Of a DNA stretch of 64,000 bases, positions 16,337-23,788 are shown in pieces. The notes under the pieces are model-generated. The model made no database searches and was not told the origin of the DNA. It saw nothing but the letters and a program-made list of their open reading frames with translations. The translations under genes were made by a program, and so were the position numbers. The DNA is taken from contig DIYO01000004.1 in NCBI GenBank assembly GCA_002427755.1, positions 434,001 to 498,000 on the forward strand, given 5' to 3'. The stretch is from Roseivirga sp. UBA6052. GTDB taxonomy: Bacteria; Bacteroidota; Bacteroidia; Cytophagales; Cyclobacteriaceae. Within the stretch, counting starts at the first letter, position 1; every line of letters starts with the position of its first letter.

Positions 16337-18432
16337 TAGCCTAGAACAATTTTGATACTTCTTCCTTCAGTTATTCGGACACCCGGCCTGACCGATTGAG
16401 ATTTCACTCGGCCATGGCCAGATACCGAAACTTTTAACCCTATATTCTCCAAGATGTAGATCGCGTCTCGGAGTGTCATGCCTTGAACATTCGGCACTAG
16501 ACTCGATCCCTCATGATTTTCTTTCCATATAATGGCATTATTACTAACGCTACTTCTAACCCATTCTGCATCTTCTTCTCCTGAATAGTTAGAGATTCCG
16601 AGAAGATTACATAGCTCGTTCAACTCATCTAATCTTCCTGCTCTTATTACCGGGAATTTGCCGGAATTAGCTACATAATCCGTTTCAAACTCATCGTGCA
16701 GTTCTAGATTCTGAGCATAGATCATATCCGCTATTTCTTTGAATACCGGAGCAGAGACATCACCTCCAAAACGGTTCCAACCTTTAGGATCATCTATGAC
16801 TACAATGCAAGAATAAAGCGGCTCCTCTGCAGGGAAATAGCCGGCAAAAGAGGCATAATATCTTTGGGTACGATATCGCCCTCCAATTAATTTCTGTGCT
16901 GTTCCTGTTTTACCCGCTATTTTGTAATAGCTGTTCTTAATGTTTTTAGCGGTACCTCGCTCTACAACCTGCTCGAGCATTTGTTTTAGCTGAGCAATAG
17001 TCTCTTTCGAAGCAATTCGTTTATTAATCACTTCTGACTCGAATCGCTCTACTTTTTGATCAGCACGATTAATCGATTTAACCAAAATCGGCTGGATCAT
17101 TTTGCCATCGTTGGCAACCGCATTATAAAGTGTTAGTGTTTGTAAAGGAGTAAGTTGTGTCTCATATCCTACTGACATCCAAGGCAAACTCACATCTGAC
17201 CATGTGGGGTGATCTACATCTTTGATAAAAGGCTCACCTTCTCCCATTAATTGGAAATTCAAAGACTTACCAAAACCGGTTCCTTTAATGATATCAATAT
17301 ACTCTTGAGGGTTACTACCGAAGTGCTCATCTACCAATAGAGCGGTTCCTACATTTGAAGATTTCACAAAAACATCCTCAATCGTGATTTTACCATAACC
17401 GCCATTTTTATGATCTCGCATGGTACGATCACTGAATTCGGCCCATCCTTCGCCTGTATCAATAGAATCTTGTAAATCGATTTTGTCAGCCTCTAACAGA
17501 GCAAGCATCGAAGCCAATTTGAAGGTAGAACCGGGATCGTTATTCTCTGCTACAGCAAAATTGTAGCTCTCAGCATACCTGCCACTTGCAGTTCTTTCCA
17601 AGTTTGAAATTGCCTTGATTTCACCCGTAGACACCTCCATTAAGACTACTGTACCATAGCTAGCTTCATATTTCGACAAAGCTCTTAAAAGTGCATTTTG
17701 AGCTACATCTTGGAGGTTTATATCAATTGTAGTATGCACATCATAGCCATCGACTGGACGCACATCTGAAGAAGCGTTTACAGGTTTCCAATTACCTCCG
17801 GCAACCTTCTGGAATAAACCCTCACCATCTTTACCTGATAAGTAGTGATTGAAACTTCTCTCTACTCCTACTCCTACATTATCTTCATTGAGGTAACCAA
17901 TGGTACGTTCAGCCAAGGAACGGAATGGTTTGTGTCTTCTGTCTTCTTTCTGAAAAATGACCCCACCACGCATTTGGCCCAGCCTGAAAATTGGCCATTC
18001 ACTCATCTCTTGTTTTTCAGTGTAGTTAACGCTTTTGGAATTGAGCACCACGTAGCGCTTGCGAGACTGCCGAGCCTCGGAGATCTTCTTCTTGTATTCA
18101 GCGGAAGAACGATCTCCGAAATGTTTCGACAATAGTAGTGAAAGGGAGTCTATATTAGACGTAAATGTTTCGTTATCAACGAGTAAAGGATCAAATGCCA
18201 GCTTATAAAACGGCAATGAAGTGGCGAGCAAATCATTTCCATCAGCATAGATGCTTCCTCTTGTAGCCTTGATTTTTTTATAATCAAGACTGTATTGCGC
18301 AGCTAAGTCTCTCCACTTGTCGCCATTTACTACCTGAATGTCTACCATTCGGTAAATAACAGCCAGTACAAAGATGACTACTGCTAAAAAAGCTAGCCTT
18401 ACCCTGAGTAATATGGAGCGCTTAATATTCAT
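16336..18432 (-). CDS. ftsI: Septal transpeptidase FtsI (PBP3) with PASTA domain
   Basis: FtsI cross-links septal peptidoglycan and is a beta-lactam target. The 698 residues comprise one N-terminal membrane anchor (about 10-28), a pedestal/dimerisation domain (about 45-215) and a transpeptidase domain with the catalytic motif STFK (302-305, Ser302), SSN (358-360) and KTG (508-510). At the C-terminus lies a single PASTA domain (about 640-698, beginning VPNVQGMTLRDA). Such domains are absent from E. coli FtsI but occur in Bacteroidota. It overlaps ftsL upstream by 11 bp and murE downstream by one base. Confidence 0.96.
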   Translation of the reverse strand: MNIKRSILLRVRLAFLAVVIFVLAVIYRMVDIQVVNGDKWRDLAAQYSLDYKKIKATRGSIYADGNDLLATSLPFYKLAFDPLLVDNETFTSNIDSLSLLLSKHFGDRSSAEYKKKISEARQSRKRYVVLNSKSVNYTEKQEMSEWPIFRLGQMRGGVIFQKEDRRHKPFRSLAERTIGYLNEDNVGVGVERSFNHYLSGKDGEGLFQKVAGGNWKPVNASSDVRPVDGYDVHTTIDINLQDVAQNALLRALSKYEASYGTVVLMEVSTGEIKAISNLERTASGRYAESYNFAVAENNDPGSTFKLASMLALLEADKIDLQDSIDTGEGWAEFSDRTMRDHKNGGYGKITIEDVFVKSSNVGTALLVDEHFGSNPQEYIDIIKGTGFGKSLNFQLMGEGEPFIKDVDHPTWSDVSLPWMSVGYETQLTPLQTLTLYNAVANDGKMIQPILVKSINRADQKVERFESEVINKRIASKETIAQLKQMLEQVVERGTAKNIKNSYYKIAGKTGTAQKLIGGRYRTQRYYASFAGYFPAEEPLYSCIVVIDDPKGWNRFGGDVSAPVFKEIADMIYAQNLELHDEFETDYVANSGKFPVIRAGRLDELNELCNLLGISNYSGEEDAEWVRSSVSNNAIIWKENHEGSSLVPNVQGMTLRDAIYILENIGLKVSVSGHGRVKSQSVRPGVRITEGRSIKIVLG

Positions 18433-18799
18433 CGTCTTCTACAATGATTTTTGTTGGCGGCTCTTTACTCTCTTTTAATCCAAGAGACTCAACACTCTTG
18501 GCAACTTCCGACTGCTTACTGCTAAACATGTAATCAGCCTCTAGGGTAGTTACATCGGCTCTGAGGTCTTCTACCTCGTCTTCTAGTTTATCTATTTCTC
18601 TTGTGCCTTTCTCTGCATAGTGGCTGTTCCAAACATATAGCACACCTAGCAGCACCACAAAAGCAACTTTCGGTAAATATTTTACCGGAAAACCTCCATC
18701 CCAATCTTGACCGAACTTGACTTTTGAAGACAGGAAGCCAAAGAAGCCTTTGCCTTTAGGCTTTTGGTTTTCTTCGACCCGGACTCTGTTTTCAGCCAT
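18422..18799 (-). CDS. ftsL: FtsL-like small bitopic divisome protein
   Basis: The 125-residue protein has a basic cytoplasmic tail, one membrane segment (about 43-58) and a periplasmic coiled coil (about 65-95) rich in Glu, Leu and Lys. FtsL sequences diverge strongly, so this is identified by size, topology, coiled coil and its fixed position between rsmH and ftsI. It should form the FtsQLB-type scaffold that activates FtsWI. The cytoplasmic tail of about 42 residues is long for FtsL. It overlaps ftsI by 11 bp. Confidence 0.82.
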   Translation of the reverse strand: MAENRVRVEENQKPKGKGFFGFLSSKVKFGQDWDGGFPVKYLPKVAFVVLLGVLYVWNSHYAEKGTREIDKLEDEVEDLRADVTTLEADYMFSSKQSEVAKSVESLGLKESKEPPTKIIVEDDEY

Positions 18800-18801
18800 T
18801 T

Positions 18802-19707
18802 TTATATGCGCCTAGCGACCCTCAGCTTAGCGCTTCTGGACCGACTATTGGCAGTTAGTTCTTTTTGATTCGGTTGTATAGGTTTTCTATTTATAGCCTG
18901 AAAGGGCTTAATCTCATTTCCAAAAAAATCTTTCTCTACATCGCCATGGAACTTCCCTTTATTAATGAAGTTCTTGACTAACCTATCTTCAAGTGAATGG
19001 TAACTCATTACCACCAACCTTCCATCAGGCTTGACTACTTCCGCTGATTGTTCTAAAAAGTCTTCCAGAGCCCCCATTTCGTCATTTACCGCAATACGCA
19101 AGGCTTGAAAAACCTGAGCGTAGTACTTATTCTCTCTTCCTCGAGGAGCAAACTTTTTCAACAATGCTATCAAATCGAAAGTGGTATTGAATTCTTGTGA
19201 GAAACGCTCAGATACTATTGCCGAAGCAAGAGACCGCGCATTTTTAATCTCACCGTAAATACCTAGAATCTTATGCAGATCCGCCTCTTCGGCAGAATTG
19301 ACTAAGGTTTTAGCAGAAGCCTGATTGGACTGATCCATTCTCATGTCCAACTCAGCATCTGCTCGAGTTGAAAAACCCCTAGACCCCTCATCAATTTGAT
19401 GAGAAGAAATTCCTAAGTCAGCCAAGATTCCATCGACTTGTTTCACCCCATGCAGCTTTAAGTAGCGCTTGAGATGGCGAAAGTTGGCTTGTATAAATGT
19501 GAAAGAACGATTTTCAATATTTGAGGCATTTGCCTTAGCATCTGAATCCTGATCAAAGCTTAACACTTTACCATTCTCAACATACTTGAGCATTTCTTTG
19601 GTGTGACCTCCGCCTCCAAAAGTCACATCCACATAAATTCCGTCAGGTTTAATTGCCAGCCCTTCGATGCATTCCTGCAACATTACCGGCACATGATATT
19701 CAGTCAT
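18802..19707 (-). CDS. rsmH: 16S rRNA m4C1402 methyltransferase RsmH (MraW)
   Basis: RsmH methylates N4 of C1402 in the decoding centre of 16S rRNA with SAM. The 301 residues begin HVPVMLQECIEGL, followed by the SAM-binding glycine run FGGGGHT (30-36), DQDSDA, the GILADLGISSHQID block, RGFSTRADAELDMRMD and MSYHSLEDRLVKN. These match the family closely. It is the second gene of the dcw operon after mraZ, with 5 bp between them and 2 bp before ftsL. Confidence 0.97.
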   Translation of the reverse strand: MTEYHVPVMLQECIEGLAIKPDGIYVDVTFGGGGHTKEMLKYVENGKVLSFDQDSDAKANASNIENRSFTFIQANFRHLKRYLKLHGVKQVDGILADLGISSHQIDEGSRGFSTRADAELDMRMDQSNQASAKTLVNSAEEADLHKILGIYGEIKNARSLASAIVSERFSQEFNTTFDLIALLKKFAPRGRENKYYAQVFQALRIAVNDEMGALEDFLEQSAEVVKPDGRLVVMSYHSLEDRLVKNFINKGKFHGDVEKDFFGNEIKPFQAINRKPIQPNQKELTANSRSRSAKLRVARRI

Positions 19708-19712
19708 TTGAT

Positions 19713-20159
19713 CTAATCGTCAGCCAAATACTTTTCGGCCAACTTTGAATATTCTGAATTGTCGCTGATAAGATTCTCTTCGTATAAGTCAGGATTCCAG
19801 ATCTCAACTCGATTTCCCAACCCCACTAAAACAACCTCTTTTGTTAAATCAGCATAATCCATCATTCGTTTCGGAATATTGATTCTTCCAGAACCATCCA
19901 TCTCCATTTCGGAATTACCCCTAAAGAAACTTCTCTGAAATCTTCGATACTCTTCATTGAACTCACTCAATGACCGAACTCTATTGATGATCTTCTTGTA
20001 CTCGAGCATTGGATACAATACCAAGCACTGCTCAAACCCTCGCCTTACAACGAGTTCTTGATTAGCCACATCGGGTAAAGCAGCCTTAACCTTTGCAGGT
20101 AAAGCGAGCCTTCCTTTTGCGTCTAGTTTACAGTCATATTCTCCAGTAAAAAAAGACAT
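19713..20159 (-). CDS. mraZ: Transcriptional regulator MraZ
   Basis: MraZ is the DNA-binding autoregulator at the head of dcw clusters. The 148 residues consist of two SpoVT/AbrB-type half domains, each with the DxxxR motif (Asp13-Arg17 in DAKGRLALP and Asp88-Arg92 in DGSGRINIP). In E. coli it forms a ring and binds TGGG direct repeats spaced about 10 bp apart. Four such 10-bp-phased units lie just upstream here, which supports autoregulation of the operon. Its stop lies 5 bp before the rsmH start codon. Confidence 0.96.
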   Translation of the reverse strand: MSFFTGEYDCKLDAKGRLALPAKVKAALPDVANQELVVRRGFEQCLVLYPMLEYKKIINRVRSLSEFNEEYRRFQRSFFRGNSEMEMDGSGRINIPKRMMDYADLTKEVVLVGLGNRVEIWNPDLYEENLISDNSEYSKLAEKYLADD

Positions 20160-20177
20160 TACACACCTGAACTAAGA

Positions 20178-20238
20178 CAAAGATAGAAATTCTACCCACT
20201 TTCACCCATAATTTTCTACTTTTTCCCACTTTTTACCA
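20178..20238 (-). promoter_or_regulatory. dcw promoter with MraZ-type operator
   Basis: Read on the minus strand, a box TATCTTTG (20185-20178) matches the Bacteroidota -7 consensus TAnnTTTG and predicts transcription starting about 12 nt before the mraZ ATG. Just upstream lies a tandem repeat with strict 10-bp period. TGGG cores sit at 20228-20225, 20208-20205 and 20198-20195, with degenerate units at about 20238-20235 and 20218-20215. The best two units read AAAGTGGG. Spacing and core match MraZ boxes known from E. coli and Mycoplasma. Bound MraZ would cover the region from the -7 box upstream, consistent with repression. No good -33 TTG is seen. Confidence 0.7.
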
Positions 20239-20430
20239 AAAATCCTGAAAAATGTACTGATTTGGCAGCTATATAGCGATTTGCCAATCACATTGACAAC
20301 TACAATTCCTCACGAATCGCCTGATTATTAGAATATTAGGATAGAAAATCAGTAATAGGGCAGAAAGTGGCATTTGGTGGGTTAATATCCCAAGCACTGA
20401 TAGAAAGGTAACCTTAAAGACAAAAACCTA

Positions 20431-20580
20431 GTAGATTTTATACTTGATATAGGGTAAGTACGAATTAGAGTTGTTTATAATCTACAGTAGCTCAAAGATC
20501 ACATCTGTCGGTGTTCTTAAGAGTTTACTCCAACTATAAACTACTAACTAACTCACCCGCTTAGGCGGGTGATTTTATTT
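20431..20580 (+). ncRNA. Candidate structured small RNA in the 415-bp spacer between mraZ and the polyprenyl synthase gene
   Basis: The only gap over 300 bp in the window (20160-20574) holds the mraZ promoter and, further away, a run of hairpins with no reading frame. They are 20431-20443 with 20473-20485 (11 of 13 paired), 20495-20502 with 20511-20518, 20522-20527 with 20537-20542, and an 8-bp GC-rich stem at 20553-20560 with 20565-20572 followed by TTTTATTT. The last looks like a plus-strand terminator with no plus-strand gene to end. A promoter-like TTG-N19-TAGAGTTG (20444-20473, one mismatch) would start an RNA of about 100 nt near 20480. I cannot assign an RNA family. The alternative is that the hairpin merely marks the 3' end of the minus-strand synthase gene. 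Confidence 0.35.
20553..20580 (+). terminator. GC-rich hairpin with T-rich tail
   Basis: An 8-bp stem TCACCCGC/GCGGGTGA with a TTAG tetraloop is followed on the plus strand by TTTTATTT. On the minus strand the bases after the stem are not T-rich. It touches the stop codon of the polyprenyl synthase gene, so it could serve a plus-strand RNA or act as a 3'-end stabiliser for the minus-strand mRNA. Confidence 0.5.
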
Positions 20581-21549
20581 GGTACGTTCGATAGTAAATT
20601 GAACCAGATTAGCTAATGAGGTCTTATACTGAGACTCAGGAAAAGTCTCTACAACAGCCATTGCTTTATCGACATATTCATTCATTACTTTCTTGGCGTA
20701 TTCAATTCCCCCATTACTCTTTACGAATGAAATCACCTCGTTAATCTTCTTTTGATTTTTAGAATTAGATTTAACAATGCGCTTAATCTTTCGCTTGGTG
20801 CTAGCATCAGTCTGCTGGAGTGCATGAATAAGCGGCAAAGTCATCTTCTTCTCCTTAATATCAATTCCGGTAGGCTTACCTATTTCATCCGGGCCATAAT
20901 CGAAAAGATCGTCTTTTATTTGAAATGCCATTCCAACATTCAATCCGAATTCTTTCATTCTCGCGATTGTATCAGAATCTGCACCAGCTGAAGCAGCTCC
21001 TACGGCACAACAAGAACCAATTAATGATGCAGTCTTTTGACGGATTACATCATAATAAAGATCTTCGGTTATATCTAGCGTTCTGGCTTTAGCCATCTGT
21101 AGCAACTCTCCCTCACTCATTTCTCTTACTGCCTCAGACACAATTTTCAAGAGATCAAAGTCTTCATTATCTATGGAAAGTAGTAAACCTCTTGATAAAA
21201 GATAATCACCAACCAGTACGGCAATCTTATTCTTCCAGAGTGCATTAATAGAAAAGAATCCCCTCCTCATATTGGAGTCATCCACTACATCGTCATGCAC
21301 CAATGTGGCGGTATGTAATAGCTCAATTAGAGATGCGCCTCTATAGCAACGGTCGTTAATTTGTCCCGCAGTTCCAGCTGAAAGAAACACAAACATGGGA
21401 CGCATTTGCTTTCCCTTGCGTTTCACTATGTAGCCCATGATTTTATCAAGAAGAAACACCTTAGACTTCATAGAGTCTCTAAACTTTCGTTCGAAGGTTT
21501 CCATCTCGGCTGAGATAGGAGCTTGTATTTCTTTTAGTTGGAGGGACAT
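20575..21549 (-). CDS. Polyprenyl diphosphate synthase (long-chain trans-isoprenyl)
   Basis: The 324-residue all-helical isoprenoid synthase adds isopentenyl diphosphate units to an allylic primer. The two aspartate-rich Mg-binding motifs are DDVVD (86-90, in LVHDDVVDDSNMRRG) and DDLFD (213-217, in QIKDDLFDYGPDEIGKPTG). Small residues before the first motif fit a long-chain product such as a heptaprenyl or octaprenyl diphosphate for menaquinone side chains, though chain length cannot be read from sequence alone. It lies upstream of the dcw operon on the same strand but is separated by 415 bp and has its own promoter-like sequence. Confidence 0.92.
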   Translation of the reverse strand: MSLQLKEIQAPISAEMETFERKFRDSMKSKVFLLDKIMGYIVKRKGKQMRPMFVFLSAGTAGQINDRCYRGASLIELLHTATLVHDDVVDDSNMRRGFFSINALWKNKIAVLVGDYLLSRGLLLSIDNEDFDLLKIVSEAVREMSEGELLQMAKARTLDITEDLYYDVIRQKTASLIGSCCAVGAASAGADSDTIARMKEFGLNVGMAFQIKDDLFDYGPDEIGKPTGIDIKEKKMTLPLIHALQQTDASTKRKIKRIVKSNSKNQKKINEVISFVKSNGGIEYAKKVMNEYVDKAMAVVETFPESQYKTSLANLVQFTIERTK

Positions 21550-21565
21550 TCAGTCAACAGTCGTG

Positions 21566-21595
21566 CAATATTAATAGGTAGTATCCCAACGGCAA
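21566..21595 (-). promoter_or_regulatory. Promoter of the polyprenyl synthase gene
   Basis: On the minus strand TTG (21595-21593) is separated by 19 nt from TAATATTG (21573-21566), seven of eight matches to TAnnTTTG. Predicted transcription would begin about 10 nt before the ATG. Confidence 0.45.
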
Positions 21596-21636
21596 AGACA
21601 TTCATTGAATAAAGCAAACTCACTTTTTTAGTTGAA

Positions 21637-22602
21637 TTATTCTGACTTGTAAGGATTTTTTGGCGCTAACCTAAGTGCTAATTCAAATGTTATATATCCG
21701 TGCACTTTATTTCCTTCAACTTCAGGACTTAATCCATTATAAATCATCTTAAACGTGGTATTTCTAGAATTGGTAGCCCATCCCAATCTCCAATGATGCA
21801 CAAGGTTTTTAATCTCTTCTGTATGAGGCGCATCATTTGACCAAAGTGAGCCTTCTATGACTACGTTATGCAAGACCAATTGGGTTCCATAACCAAAGAA
21901 GAAATAGCCATGATTTCTAAACCTTTCACTCCCTTTGCCAATAATTGCATTTTTAAATGCAGAATTCTCTAAGTCTTGCAGTTTGCCAAATCTAAAATCG
22001 AAACGCTGCATCAAATGCGTAAACCCTGTACCTAAATATGCTTCTGAGTCTAATACCAAATCCATACTATTGGATTTGAGCCAGATTTGCTTTGCCAAAC
22101 CTGCCTTTACATTAACGATTACCTCATTGGGAATTTGAAACTCCCACCCTCTTGGTCTAGGAAAACCGAGGTTCTTATGATACCACTCTTGAAAGGCTCT
22201 TGCACCTGAAAGTTCACCAACAAAAGCCAATTCAGACCCTAAGGTTCTAGAGAAAGAAGGGCTTAGAAACTTCTGGTGACTTATTCCGAAAGTCAATAAA
22301 CCGGCATAAGGTCTATCGTAATTATTCGGATTTCTTAGAATCAACTCTTGCGGAGTAAATGTCTTGTGTGAAAACTCGAAATCGAATATCCCTTTTATAG
22401 TATCCTTTTTTGAATTCTCTCCACCTGGCACCCATCTTTTATGAAAAATAATTCCATTTGAATAATACCTATCGTTACCCACCAATAAATAGACATCATT
22501 ATCATTGGCCAAAGAATATTCCCTATTCTTGTAGGTAGTTTGCCCCATGCTTTGAAAAACAAGGCAAATGAAGATCAATAACCAGAATAGCTTAAATCTC
22601 AT
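21637..22602 (-). CDS. LpxR-family outer-membrane protein (lipid A deacylase-like, DUF2219)
   Basis: The 321-residue protein has a signal peptide (cleavage after about residue 20, SMGQ) and a predicted beta-barrel with aromatic-rich alternating strands. The N-terminal stretch ANDNDVYLL...DRYYSNGI, and a later YDRPYAG, match the LpxR/DUF2219 family. In that family an Asn and the Asp-Arg-Tyr-Tyr-xx-G segment contribute to the active site, which removes a 3'-acyloxyacyl chain from lipid A. Here it may remodel the outer membrane, but activity is inferred from the family. It is transcribed divergently from the BioF-like gene with only 47 bp between starts. Confidence 0.82.
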   Translation of the reverse strand: MRFKLFWLLIFICLVFQSMGQTTYKNREYSLANDNDVYLLVGNDRYYSNGIIFHKRWVPGGENSKKDTIKGIFDFEFSHKTFTPQELILRNPNNYDRPYAGLLTFGISHQKFLSPSFSRTLGSELAFVGELSGARAFQEWYHKNLGFPRPRGWEFQIPNEVIVNVKAGLAKQIWLKSNSMDLVLDSEAYLGTGFTHLMQRFDFRFGKLQDLENSAFKNAIIGKGSERFRNHGYFFFGYGTQLVLHNVVIEGSLWSNDAPHTEEIKNLVHHWRLGWATNSRNTTFKMIYNGLSPEVEGNKVHGYITFELALRLAPKNPYKSE

Positions 22603-22649
22603 TTTGATTTTGGCCCTAGAGTAAGAAGATGCAATGATAATGCATTGAT

Positions 22650-23774
22650 ATGAAAGATAGTCCGAAGCTTAAAAGTCTATTAGAAAAAAGAAGGCAAACA
22701 GACGCATTGAGAACGTTAAAAATAACTTCTCCCGATCTTATTGACTTTTCCTCCAATGACTATCTTGGTTTAGCAAGAAACTCCTCCCTTAAAAGCGAAA
22801 TACTAAAAGTTTCTCAATCGAGATCATTAACAACCGGATCAACTGGTTCTAGACTAATAACAGGAAATAACTCTTTAATTGAAGAGACAGAAAATTACTT
22901 AGCTCAATTTTTCAGTCAAGAGGCTTCCACAGTCTTGAGTTCAGGCTACATGGCCAACTTGGCCTTCTTTTCATCTGTTCCTCAAAAAGGAGATACAATC
23001 ATATATGATGAGCTCTCTCATGCGTGCATCAAGGACGGCTGCAGACTTAGTTTGGCCAATAGATATTCTTTCAAACACAACGACCTACAAGACCTAGAAC
23101 TTAAGCTTCAAAAAGGAGATGGTAATATCTTTATAGCCGTAGAATCTATTTACTCTATGGATGGCGATATGGCGCCTTTAGCGTCTATTTGTGACTTAGC
23201 GGATAAATATCAAGCATTCGTAATAGTTGATGAAGCACATTCTACAGGCGTTTGGGGTTCAAATGGACAAGGTTTAGTTCATACTCTAAATCTTCAGAAC
23301 AGAGTATCTGCTGTGATCTACACCTTCGGCAAGGCTCTAGGAATTCATGGCGCCTGTATTACAGGGTCGAAAGACCTAAAGTCCTTCCTCATTAATTTTG
23401 CGAGGCCGTTTATCTATACCACAGCACCAAGCGATCATGAAATTATCTCTATTCAAAAGGCTTTTGAGCTTAGAGCCCAAAATCAAACGTTAGCTGATTC
23501 CCTTTTCGAAATCATAAACTACTGGAATAAGAAGCTGCCAAAATTCTCTACACCATCAGCCATAAAAGCCATTACGATAGGAGGAAATACAGAAACAAAA
23601 ACGATCGCAGACAATCTTCAAAATCAAGGGTTAGATATTCGACCTATTCTAAGCCCAACGGTTAAAGCTGGAACCGAGCGATTAAGGATTTGTCTGCACA
23701 GTTTCAATACTAAAAAAGAAATTGACTTTATTTGTGACACACTCAAAACGGATTACCCAGTCCTTTTCAACTGA
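22650..23774 (+). CDS. bioF: 8-amino-7-oxononanoate synthase-like PLP enzyme
   Basis: The 374-residue alpha-oxoamine synthase fold enzyme condenses an acyl thioester with an amino acid. In BioF these are pimeloyl-ACP or -CoA with L-alanine, the first committed biotin step. Conserved features are NDYLGLA, GSTGSRLITG, ELSHAC with PLP-stacking His124, DEAHSTGVWG (194-203) and Schiff-base Lys228 in TFGKALGIHG. Other members of the fold (Kbl, serine palmitoyltransferase) are longer at the N-terminus, and this size favours BioF. No other biotin genes are adjacent, so the symbol is probable rather than proven. Confidence 0.82.
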   Translation: MKDSPKLKSLLEKRRQTDALRTLKITSPDLIDFSSNDYLGLARNSSLKSEILKVSQSRSLTTGSTGSRLITGNNSLIEETENYLAQFFSQEASTVLSSGYMANLAFFSSVPQKGDTIIYDELSHACIKDGCRLSLANRYSFKHNDLQDLELKLQKGDGNIFIAVESIYSMDGDMAPLASICDLADKYQAFVIVDEAHSTGVWGSNGQGLVHTLNLQNRVSAVIYTFGKALGIHGACITGSKDLKSFLINFARPFIYTTAPSDHEIISIQKAFELRAQNQTLADSLFEIINYWNKKLPKFSTPSAIKAITIGGNTETKTIADNLQNQGLDIRPILSPTVKAGTERLRICLHSFNTKKEIDFICDTLKTDYPVLFN

Positions 23775-23788
23775 GAATCGATTTTTGA

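Noticed and set aside
20431..20580. Calling the candidate small RNA a 6S RNA
   Set aside because: No single long closing stem with a central bubble could be drawn; the hairpins are separate and the likely length is shorter.
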